Source: Emergomyces orientalis (taxonomy: Eukaryota > Ascomycota > Eurotiomycetes > Onygenales > Ajellomycetaceae). From it: DNA of 64,000 nt. A program made the translations under genes and the position numbers. The stretch spans positions 1,054,001-1,118,000 of the forward strand of contig MOWL01000069.1 of NCBI GenBank assembly GCA_002110485.1, written 5' to 3'. Below, piece by piece: positions 54,983 through 64,000 of this stretch. Within the stretch, counting starts at the first letter, position 1. Each line of letters begins with the position of its first letter. The notes below the pieces were generated by a model. That model worked only from the letters and a program-made list of their open reading frames with translations. It was not told the origin of the DNA and made no database searches.

Positions 54983-56453
54983 ATGCCTCCGAAAAGGCGC
55001 CAATCAACGACTGCTTCCACCGCTGCTTCAAGTCAGCCCAGCCAAAAGGATGCCAAAAAGCCGCGATTGGTTAGTAGGAACCTTATCACACCTGTGGTAG
55101 AAACGGCCGCCTCACACCGACCTAAACGCGCGAGTCGGCCGTCACATATTGCGACGGTACCCTCAGTATCGGGCCTATCGAAAAGCACTAGAAAGCGTGC
55201 TACCAATACCGGAAGCAAGAGCCAGGAAGAAGGTTAGATCATATCGTCTCATCCTCTCTGTGTTCCTGTTATATTTTGCTTTTTTTATTGGTTTTTTTAG
55301 GGGCCCTTATATGGCTCTGGAGGCAGTCAAACCTCCGTGTATGCATTCATTCTCACGTTTTATTTATGTTCCAATGGTGGAAGGGGTAGTCAAAGATTTG
55401 CTTCTTGGGTCCGCCTGCTGCTTCTCGTACTCAAATGGAAATATATCCATCTAGAATGAAAAACGTTATATCAACTAACTCCTATCTATTTTATCCACAA
55501 AAACAACAGACTCCGCAGCTTCATCTGATCCGGTTGCCAAACCAAACGCCAAAGATGTGCCATTAGCTGCGAAAAAGCCAAAGCAATCTGGATCAGCACC
55601 CGCTGTCTCCGCGAACAGCATCAAGACCGAACCAATGAACATAAAGACTGTAGATGCTGCTCAAGATGAAGGAGACGATCCGAAATCCTACTGGCTTATG
55701 AAAGCAGAGCCGGAATCGAGGATTGAGAAGGGCGTTGATGTCAGGTTCTCTATAGATGATTTGCGAGATGCGAGTGAGCCAGAACCTTGGGATGGTGAGA
55801 TCTTTATTATATTTTCCTCCCCTTCCACAACCCAATGCTTTTTTTTTTTTTTTTTTGGGTACATTGGTGATGTTGGCTTTCATACTGATGAGATATTATA
55901 AAAGGTGTTCGAAACCCCACTGGTATGCCTAACATTCAATATTTAGCCCGATGTATCCTTCAACTTTGACGAGACTAAGAAGAACCTCCATCCCATAGCG
56001 CGAAATAACATGCGTGCCATGAAGAAAGGAGATTTAGCCTACTTTTATCATTCCAACTGCAAGGTTCCCGGAATAGCTGGAATCATGGAAATTGTTCGGG
56101 AACATTCTGTCGATGGTACGTATAGAAGTTCCCAAGGAGGGAAAGTGAGACAAATAATCAAGCAGATCTCGACTAATAGATTTTTGGTTATAACCTAAAA
56201 AGAATCCGCATTCGACCCAAAACACCCATACTACGATCCCAAATCCAACCGCGAAAATCCCAAGTGGGAGGTTGTTCACGTGGAGTTCAGGCGTAAATTC
56301 AAGGATCTGATCACATTGGCTGAGCTCAAGTCGTTTGCGAAACCAGGCGGGCCCCTAGAGAATATGCAGATGACGAAGCAATCGCGGTTGAGCGTGTCTG
56401 CGGTAAGTGGTAAGGAGTGGAGGTTCATCATGGGTTTGGCGGGAGATGAATGA
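54983..56453 (+). CDS. EVE-domain protein, thymocyte nuclear protein 1 (THYN1) homologue
   Basis: Five exons: 54983-55232, 55510-55794, 55905-55922, 55999-56115 and 56203-56453, giving 306 residues. Introns are 277, 110, 76 and 87 bases. The third exon has only 18 bases and joins WDG to VRNPT, restoring the family block EPWDGVRNPTARNNMRAMKKGDLAYFYHSNC. EVE domains are PUA-like folds thought to bind modified bases in DNA or RNA. The first 150 residues are Lys/Ser/Pro-rich and basic, with PPKRR and KKPRL patches that look like nuclear localisation signals. The domain (about 155-305) continues through PGIAGIMEIVREHS, DPKHPYYDPKSNRENPKWEVVHVEF, LENMQMTKQSRLSVSAV and ends KEWRFIMGLAGDE. A GTAAGT near 56403 is coding here, because removing it would destroy the conserved ending. 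Confidence 0.9.
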
Positions 56454-56789
56454 AGAGAAAGGTCAATCGGCTGTACGTTTGAATATAGGAACTGTTTCCG
56501 ATGGGTCGGAATTGCGTCGTATTATTTTTGTATTCCGATGCTCCCAATATAAACCGCTGTACGTATGTTTTTGAATTTTGCCCTGTGCCTTTTCCCTCAC
56601 CGAATTCCTTGCCCATTGCAGGAACTCCTTTTCGACTACCGCAAATCCCGCCGCATGTATTTACTATGCTGTAATCTAGCAGCGCGCTTGCTCGTGAGCT
56701 TAAGAGTCCGCCCTGTCCAAAAAATATTTCCCTCCTATCCGCAATTTTTTTTAGGTATATATATAACTAGCTACACTTTGGAAATCCCT
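56454..56789. other. Convergent intergenic spacer
   Basis: Short spacer between the 3' ends of the EVE-domain gene and the methyltransferase gene. No gene is seen. Confidence 0.5.
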
Positions 56790-57506
56790 TCAGGTTGCTG
56801 GGCGCAAAGCCCAAAGTCTAATTGGTAATAACTTCAGCCTTTGCGGCATCCCTGTCTGCTCCTCTGATCTTAGTATTCTGAGCCCTGCCTCCTCGAACAA
56901 TTTTCTAAATTTGGTATCAGTTCTGGTCACCGTGCTATCCTCTGCATCATAATAGTCATTTGCGGTATCCGAATTCGTATTTTCCTTGAAAACCAGCAAT
57001 CCATTTTCAGAGAGCGCATCCTTGCAGCGGACGAGATATTCCACCAACTGGGCATCTGTAAGATGATTCGCGCACCACTGGGTCCAGATCAAGTCATAAC
57101 ATTTAGTAGGTATCCAACTCTGAATGCCCGTGATGTAGATGTCGCCAACTTTCCCCTCCTGGTAAAGCTTGCCGCGTTTGATGACATCGACGAACTTCTC
57201 AACGGGCTCCACGATATCAACTGTTTCGCATATTCTGCTTAGGAAGCCCTCAGTAATCCGACCAATGCCAGCGCCGCAGTCGACACCCAGCGCAACCTTT
57301 CCTGAGCCACTGGATGGAATCAACCGACGAACTTTTGCAAGAAAGGCAGACGAGCCGCGGAGGTCAATGGCGGAGATTTGGGGATAGCCGCCAAGCATAC
57401 CGTCAGCGGTGGCGGGAACCGAATTCCAGTACTTGATGGAGGCGGCTTGGTCGATATGGGAGTCTGGCTGCAAGTCCAATTCGGGACATGTTTCCAAGTC
57501 CCTCAT
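56790..57506 (-). CDS. TAE1: Protein N-terminal alpha-amino methyltransferase (Tae1/NTMT1-like)
   Basis: Single-exon minus-strand gene of 238 residues. The family methylates the alpha-amino group of proteins with an X-Pro-Lys N-terminus, such as ribosomal proteins, using S-adenosylmethionine, in cytosol and nucleus. Visible motifs are IKYWNSVPATADGMLGGYPQIS near the start (family N-terminal block), the SAM-binding loop VDCGAGIGRITEGFL (about residues 74-88), DIVEPVEKFV, and WTQWCANHLTDAQLVEYLVRCKDALSENGLLVFKEN. A D-x-x-D-S-T-V-T-R block and FRKLFEEAGL follow, then LLPIRLWALRP at the end. Length and motif order are normal. It is divergent from the aldehyde dehydrogenase, with 690 bases between starts. 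Confidence 0.92.
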   Translation of the reverse strand: MRDLETCPELDLQPDSHIDQAASIKYWNSVPATADGMLGGYPQISAIDLRGSSAFLAKVRRLIPSSGSGKVALGVDCGAGIGRITEGFLSRICETVDIVEPVEKFVDVIKRGKLYQEGKVGDIYITGIQSWIPTKCYDLIWTQWCANHLTDAQLVEYLVRCKDALSENGLLVFKENTNSDTANDYYDAEDSTVTRTDTKFRKLFEEAGLRILRSEEQTGMPQRLKLLPIRLWALRPAT

Positions 57507-58196
57507 GGCAGAGGCAGCAGTGGCTGTGATGATGGACAGTTGTTGTGAAGATAGAAGGAAAGGATAGGGGAAATAGAAGTGGCCGGCAGCTGGAGAACAA
57601 AGGCTATGAGAGTCAGAGGGGATAAGCGTTTGATATTATCGTAGTCATTAAGAAAAATCAGGACCATTCATAGAAAGATTGCATATCACGGAGAGGAAAA
57701 ATTCTGGGGAGGTGAGCCTGGCGCCAAGTCCCGCCGGATCTCTTGTCCGGATCGAGCTAGTTCAAACGGCGTGCCCAGGCTTCCAAACAGTGCAAACATC
57801 TGTCGAGCTACCTAGGTACCCAGGCATCGGCCCGGGATCAGACACACTAAACCGCTCTGGGGGGAATCCCTCCGGCAGATGCCAGGCCGACGATTGGCAG
57901 AGCCCCTCCGCTTTAAAGTATCCGGATTCCTTATCCCACGTATCGCCGAGAAGTTGGCAGAGGCGAGATACACGTAACGGAGCTCAGGGCGGGGCATCTG
58001 GAATTTTGACCCCTCATCAATGTAGATTTTACCTTGGACCCCTGGCTCTGTCTCCCTTCCCGCCTTCAGTATTTCAAGAGGCATCCCTATGCTCTTCCGC
58101 ATCCGGCCCTTCCGAAGTCTTCCCCCGCGAAAGCTACACTACTCGTGGCCGAATACAGCTCCCCCAGCCAGATATTTCTCGAGCCTTTCTTTAAAG
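57507..58196. other. Divergent promoter, TAE1-like / aldehyde dehydrogenase
   Basis: Shared upstream region, GC-richer than most spacers, with palindromic CCTAGGTACCCAGG and GGCCCGGG-type stretches at about 57810-57835. Frames here are not gene-like. No defined regulatory site is assigned. Confidence 0.45.
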
Positions 58197-59849
58197 ATGT
58201 CTGCTCTCTCTGTAGAGCTCACTGCCCCAAACGGCCGTAAATACACCCAGCCGCTAGGATTGTTCATCAACAATGAATTCGTGGTGGCCAAGTCCGGAGA
58301 GAAGGTCACATCCATCAATCCAACGTTGGTTAACCTTCTTCATTCTCGCCTGCGAGGAGCTACCAATGGAACTTACTGCTGATGCTAGAGGTGTTTAGTG
58401 ATGAATCTGAGATTGCTTCCGTACACGCTGCAGGTGTAGAAGATGTGGACATTGCTGTAAAGGCTGCCCGCAAAGCACTCAAAGATCCCTCGTGGAAAGG
58501 CCTCTCCGCAACAGATAGAGGAAAGTTGATGATCAAGCTCTCAGAACTTGTTGATCAACACAAGGAAACTTTGGCTACCATTGAAGCTTGGGACAACGGT
58601 AAGAGTCATCCTCACAACTACGATTTCCTTGCATAGCGCTGAACATTTTACTCACACCATGTGTAAAGGCAAGCCATATACCGTTGCGCGTGACGAAGAC
58701 TGTGCAGAAGTTTCAGAGACCCTGAGGTACTATGGTGGATATGCCGACAAGGTATACGGCAGCACGATCAGCACTACACCCGCCAAATTCGCCTACACCT
58801 TGCGCCAGCCCATTGGAGTGGTTGGGCAGATCATTCCTTGGAACTATCCTCTCGCAATGGCGGCATGGAAACTTGGTCCGGCGTTGGCTTGCGGTAATAC
58901 CATCGTCCTCAAGGCAGCAGAGCAGACCCCTCTTAGCATCCTGTATTTCGCAACCCTGATCAAAGAAGCTGGTTTCCCTCCTGGCGTGGTGAACATTCTC
59001 AATGGCTTTGGGAAAGATGCTGGAGCAGCAATCGCAACTCATCCCGATGTTGATAAAATCGCCTTTACTGGATCCACGGCTACAGGCCGCCAAATCATGA
59101 AAATGGCTGCCGCAAACCTCAAAAATATCACCCTCGAGACTGGCGGAAAATCCCCACTCCTCGTATTCGAGGATGCTAATCTAGACCAAGCAGCCAAGTG
59201 GGCACATGTCGGTATCATGTCCAACATGGGCCAGATATGCACCGCCACATCACGAATCCTTGTTCAGGATTCCATATATGACAAGTTTATCACATTGTTC
59301 AAGGACGTTGTCGCCTCCACAAGCAAAGTCGGTGATCCATTCGCTGATGACACTTTCCAAGGCCCACAAGTCACGAAGGCTCAATATGAGCGCGTGCTTT
59401 CGTACATCGAAGCTGGTAAAGCTGAAGGAGCCACACTAGCTGCCGGTGGTGTACCCCATAAGAATGTTGGAGATGGTAAGGGCTTCTTCATCGAGCCTAC
59501 CATTTTCACAAACGTCACCGACAACATGAAGATCTATCGCGAGGAGGTTTTCGGCCCCTTCGTTGCTGTCGCGAGTTTCAAGACTCAAGAGGAGGCTATC
59601 GCCAAAGCAAATGATACAACGTATGGTCTCGGTGCGGCAGTATTTACAAGAGATATTGAGCGTGCCCATTATGTCGCGAGCGAGATTGAAGCTGGCATGG
59701 TTTGGATTAATAGCAGCAATGATAGCGATTTCCGTGTACCGTTTGGCGGAGTGAAGCAAAGTGGTATTGGGCGCGAGTTGGGTGAGGCTGGGTTGGAAGC
59801 ATATTCGCAAACAAAAGCTGTCCATGTGAATATGGGAACGAGGCTGTGA
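58197..59849 (+). CDS. Aldehyde dehydrogenase, NAD(P)+-dependent (AldA-like)
   Basis: Three exons, 58197-58324, 58399-58598 and 58669-59849, giving 502 residues. Introns are 74 and 70 bases; the first has a GTTGGT donor, the second GTAAGA. The enzyme oxidises aldehydes, such as acetaldehyde from ethanol, to acids. The N-terminal oligomerisation and coenzyme part includes FINNEFV and SINPT. The cofactor site includes PWN (Asn168), KAAEQTP (Lys191) and FTGSTATG (from about 242). The catalytic general base is Glu266 in LETGGKSP and the nucleophile Cys300 in GQICTATSR. EEVFGPF and PFGGVKQSGIGRELGEAGL are the usual later blocks. The length equals the family norm. It resembles Aspergillus AldA; no mitochondrial presequence is seen, suggesting a cytosolic enzyme. 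Confidence 0.94.
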
Positions 59850-62800
59850 GGAGAAAATTGGTGTAGCAAAATGTTGTTGATAGTAGGAAACCCAGGACTT
59901 CTGTTGGGTTGCCAGGTGGGGAGAAAACCATTTCCGGGCTTATACGATATCACGAATGAGAGAGATGAATAACGTGCTAAATCGATCTAATCAAGGGTGA
60001 TTATGCTTTTAAGTAAAATAACATGAAATATTATTGCGTCTTGATATCCCACATCGGGAACCCTGTCCTTCCTTTGCCGGGGAAAATATTTGGCCCGCTT
60101 CTCACGGCGCATAACCCTGAACCGATGAACATAATTCAAGCTGGTGTTTCTCTTGTCCTAGACAACTCACGACTCTGGTGGAGTCAGATCTGGCTACGCT
60201 CAAAGACCGTGGGCGCTTCTTCTGCAAGGTTAGAGAGTGCTCCTTCGATACAATACCGTTGGTTGGCCAGGAGCCTGGAACTAAAGGGGCCCTTCTTGGC
60301 CTTCCGTATGTTCTGTAGAGGCTGTCGGGTACTGTGTATGTACAGTACATGCCCACTATAATAGTTGGACGTCGTGAAAAGCACCCTACTACCTTTCGCC
60401 GAATCCCGCATCATGGGAAATCTCCACTCTCTCCTAGGCCTTCTTTGTCTACTACTACCATTTTCTTTTGGGTGGTAGTCGGCAGTCACCTGGTATTGTA
60501 CGGGAGCAGACACTATCCCCTGGGATTAATCCGCATTTCGTCGGGTTTGCAGGGCATATTGTCTTGGAATTACGAGACAACGCATGCTCTGTCGTGCGCC
60601 ACATCGGTTTTCAACGACCGCCATTCGCGGTAGTGGGTGATCAACATTCAAAAGCCATGTTCTTCTTTCATCAGTTGGTCATCAGGCCGAGGCGCGAGAT
60701 ATGGCAAGGTAAAACGACGTCAGATCAAGCCTTCAGAACAGCCTGCACTACTCCTAGTACCAGTGTATACAATGCGCAAAACAGTTATAGCTCGATAGAA
60801 AGGCAGCCTCCCGCTGAAGAGTTGATGCACAAAGACGACGTATATCAGAGTGTGGATACGGCCTCCGGAAAACCCTCCAGACCAGAGCAGCGGAACAAAG
60901 AAAACGTCTTTGGTCAACTTGGTTCACGTTTTACTGTGTCTGCTCTTGAAAAGAAGACTCAAAATCTTTCCCATTCGACATGAACTCCTCGCCATATGCC
61001 CAATGTACTATGCTTAGGTAGGTATGTACAGGCATGAACTTATATGCACTCGTGCATGCAGCCAGCACCAAAATTAATTAATGGCATATCTATTCACCCG
61101 CACATGCAGGTCCATGTGTGAGTTTGTCTTAACATTGGCTGGCCGTCCAAGCTCATGGAAGGAATTTGATTTAAGTAGCTGACAGCGGGAAGAAAGAAAA
61201 TAGGTTCTTTGCATCAAGGAAGTTCGTGGCATGGAATTTTGTACATCAAATTCCAACCCATTGAGGGTGAATATCGTGGGAACATGGTATTCATTTGAAT
61301 AATAGGGTCAGGCAAACAGTTATACGCACATACGCACATATATATACGTAGGCAAGTTGCAAATCCGCCCCGAACAATTCTGATCTAAGTCACTCGACGC
61401 AAACTTGTGCGGTCTGGTGGGCTATATTTTTTTCTTGGTTTCTTCATTTCACCTTCCATGTCTTTCATAGTCAACGATTGCTGCACCACACTGTTTTCAA
61501 ATGATAATTGTCATTTCAAACTATAATATGAGCCCATCGGCTAATATAACGCATGCAGTTGAATATTTCGCGCTTCGTTGTTCCTCAAATTTTTCGGATG
61601 GATCGCAGCGCCAGACCTCCGTCTCCACATCCAATATTTCGGTAAATAAATCATGAAGATCCCACAATTATTAAGACATTGAGAGGCTGCCTAATCGGGA
61701 GAAAGGAACTCGCCAGTAGGCTGTCTTTATACACAAATGAATTGAGGTGGAAATCAGGTTGAAGGTCAGATTTGTCACAGTTTTTGACGGAGCTCGTTAG
61801 TGGATGATGAATGAAATATAATAAAAAATATTTATCTGACCCTCCCATTTCAAAACCATACAAATCCAATGTCGTGAGTACTCGACCGCCCCGCCAAAGC
61901 TAATTCCTGGCTCACACGCCTCAGCGATATGATATGATACAGGTATGATTTACCTTGAGGCCGTGGTTTGGGCTGGTTGTTCCAGCGCTGAGGGCCAGCA
62001 GTCAAAGGGATCAGAGGTCATAACTAGACACTGATAGGCGAGTGCTCTAGTAGGGAAATAGATCTGCATCTGCCGAAGTTCAATGACGAGCTTTCCACCC
62101 CTACGCAAGACAAGGTATCAAATCCCCGCTTCAGGTCTTCCCTGAAAGTTTGTTCCTTGTTACTGAATTTGACGTCAACTTCCAGTTTCCTCATTTTTGC
62201 ACCCTAGCACCCTGGCACCCCTAGTACCTAGCATCCTAGCAACCTTGGAATATGTACTCATTCAACGCCTGAAACACAGCACAGAACCTGCCTGCGAACC
62301 TGAGAAGGCTCGTTTTTCATACACATGACAAAATGGTTTTGTTCAATTTTACCGCTGGACGTTTTGCGAAAATACGTGCATGTATCGTACATGCGTGAAC
62401 CAACTTTAAAGCAGCCGATGGTACGGATAACAAATGGCGTTTTTACTTCGGCAAGCCACTTCTCCATTAGCACTGTCATTTATGAATCCGCTTGGATTAC
62501 GGACGTATTACAAGCAGGCATGGGAAGGTGATCGAAGTGAAGGGTGCGTTTGGAAACGACGAGCCCCAGAAGGCATCCAGAAGACGTTCAGAAGCGGCGT
62601 AACTAGGCTCCTTGTTCCCGTGCCATCAATAGCGAAGCGGCGCAAGGGGGGGATGATTAAACTTTTCTGCCCCTGAGGCGCTGGAACCTGGAGGGACGGC
62701 AAGAGAACAGAACCTAATAACGGTTGTCGTTGACTAGTTTGCATATTCAAAGAACCAGGCAGGAGGACTCGCATGATATGGCGCCCATTATCATTATCAT

Positions 62801-64000
62801 TATTATCCCTGGTTTGGAAGTACGTCCGGAACTTTACCAACAGGGATGTGATATGCATTACCCCGGAATATTTAACAGGGATATCCAAACATTTTTTGCA
62901 TTTAACCATTTTCAGAAAAGTGCCGGGAGAGAGGGATGCTTTACAATCCAAGATCAAAATTATCGAAATTCATTATCCAAAGAACAACCAACCATCCAAT
63001 TTGCCGAAACGAGAAAATTTTGTTTGATATCCTCTTGTCTCTGGAGGACTTCCGTGTCTGCCCGCCCAACAACAAAAAGGGTCACTGGCCGCGTTTGCCG
63101 GTTTACTATTCAGATAACCGGAGATCTGAGTGGAGTCTCGTGGTTGCTCACTCTTTTGGTTAGGGGAGGGAGGAGGAACCTGCGAAGTCTTCGAAGGCAT
63201 CCTGTGATTATCTTTTTTTTTTAGCTCCAACCCAAAGTTCCAAGTAACTCAAGGCCAAGACGAAAGTCTTACAATTTGACCAGTGACCTCGTCTCAATCC
63301 TTTTAATGCACTCCGGGGCCGGGGACTGGGGAATTTAGGCGCAGGACTAGAGGGAAATTCCTGAGAACACTAGGTCCCATGGGAATCCAACTGCATCGGA
63401 ATGGCTCAATGGCGTGGCACAAGGTGGCCGCAGGAAGGTCATCGACTCATCGGTACCAAAAATTTCTTTTCCTCGTTCATCAACTGGCAGCGGCCTTGTC
63501 CCTGTCCTCGAAGCTTGATCCCTGGAGTTCTGGAAAGGAGTGAGTCCGAATTTTGGTGTTGCTCTTGCATTTGCCGTGGCGTGGCGATTATCAATAATAC
63601 CACTAAGACAACGGCTAAATTACCAGCCCCGGGCCGGACCGTTTTGGCTTCGCCATTATTCAGGGGTCGGGACTCAACGTTCGGGGTTTCTCATTATTCT
63701 TATTTTTTTCAGCCCAGCTCCGACTAGGCTCCTGGTTTGGAACAAAAGTAACATTCGCGGGTCTTACCAGCGGGCGGGCTTTCTTCATTCCTACTTTCGG
63801 CCGCTTAGGACGCACAGAGGGACTGCTGGAACATTGGGACTCTGGAACGAGTCGAAGAAAGAGGTGAAGCATGTTGGGTGGCTCCTCGAAAAACCTGCAC
63901 ACCATGAAAGTGACGTTTCTGCTAGGCGTTGGTGATACCCCCGCACTCCTCAGGTTCCACGCGATTGACGGCTACTCCAGTTTAGCGCGTGATGAGCTGA
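59850..64000. other. Four kilobases without a supported gene
   Basis: The largest open frames (172 codons from a TTG, 60468-60983; 167 codons from a TTG, 62724-63224; 132 codons from a GTG, 63540-63935) have no ATG at the start and no domain. A signal-peptide-like 21-codon frame begins with ATG at 60413. A TGTACAGTACA palindrome lies at 60339-60349, and a short array of CACCCTAG-like units at 62200-62247. Partial genes may cross the right edge, but nothing is recognisable. Confidence 0.5.
62200..62247 (+). repeat. Degenerate octamer array, CACCCTAG-like
   Basis: Six adjoining imperfect units of seven to nine bases (CACCCTAG, CACCCTGG, CACCCCTAG, TACCTAG, CATCCTAG, CAACCTTGG) with no open frame across them. 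Confidence 0.7.

Noticed and set aside
60413..60478. Signal-peptide-like frame (MGNLHSLLGLLCLLLPFSFG) as first exon of a secreted protein
   Set aside because: It stops after 21 codons; donors near its end have a phase that does not join the open frame downstream.
60468..60983. Open frame of 172 codons, possibly a gene
   Set aside because: It begins with TTG, has no upstream ATG exon that joins in phase by a good splice site, and shows no domain or secretion signal in frame.
62724..63224. Open frame of 167 codons near the right end
   Set aside because: It begins with TTG, contains a run of ATT/ATC codons caused by a simple repeat, and no family is recognisable.
63401..63935. Possible two-exon gene at the right edge
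   Set aside because: Overlapping frames with a GTGAGT at 63540 suggest splicing, but no matching acceptor or domain could be found.

Overview
The window reads as nuclear DNA of a filamentous ascomycete. Most genes carry short introns (53 to about 280 bases, mostly 60-120) with GTANGT-like donors and CTAAC/CTGAC-like branch sites. The families present (a fungal Zn2Cys6 regulator, DHA1-type MFS transporters, a Cet1-type RNA triphosphatase, fungal Med8, a Cab4-like enzyme, a Tae1-like methyltransferase) are typical of Pezizomycotina. Protein style and long AT-rich intergenic spaces suggest Eurotiomycetes, perhaps Onygenales; that placement is inference. I support 18 protein-coding genes. No tRNA, rRNA, CRISPR array or secondary-metabolite cluster was seen.

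Layout. 1-16.5 kb is gene-poor: an MFS transporter (3314), a small WW-domain protein with PYGQQ repeats (6647), and two single-pass membrane proteins (8968, 13972), separated by 1.3-4 kb spaces. 16.5-24 kb holds MED8, an MPDU1/Lec35 PQ-loop protein (minus), COX10 and a Zn2Cys6 transcription factor. 24.8-31 kb has an F-box-like protein (minus), a 2.9 kb space and a Cab4-like phosphopantetheine adenylyltransferase (minus). 31-47 kb has a WDR68/DCAF7-like WD40 protein, an acyltransferase-3 membrane protein (minus), the mRNA-capping RNA triphosphatase CET1 and a large Kelch-BTB protein (minus). 48-53.7 kb has a five-exon 1-Cys peroxiredoxin (minus), a small internally deleted copia-type LTR element, and an eight-exon MFS transporter (minus). 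55-60 kb has a THYN1/EVE-domain protein, an N-terminal protein methyltransferase (minus) and an aldehyde dehydrogenase. The last 4 kb hold no gene I can support.

The genes do not form a pathway cluster. Most are housekeeping functions: transcription (MED8), mRNA capping (CET1), dolichol-sugar use (MPDU1), heme A synthesis (COX10), CoA synthesis (CAB4), N-terminal methylation, redox defence and aldehyde oxidation. Several neighbours are divergent pairs sharing 0.4-2.2 kb of upstream DNA.

The most notable non-genic structure is the 896-bp element at 50009-50904. It has near-identical 95/99-bp LTRs with TGTTG...CAACA ends, an AATTG target duplication, a primer site matching the anticodon arm of initiator tRNA-Met, a G-rich polypurine tract, and only the C-terminal tail of a copia polyprotein plus an internal minisatellite. 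Others are a 136-bp near-perfect hairpin (37327-37462), a G-quadruplex-type motif in the F-box gene intron (26105-26130), a recurring intergenic palindrome TGTACWGTACA, and an in-frame 81-bp duplication in the acyltransferase gene. No wholly new multi-gene system was evident.
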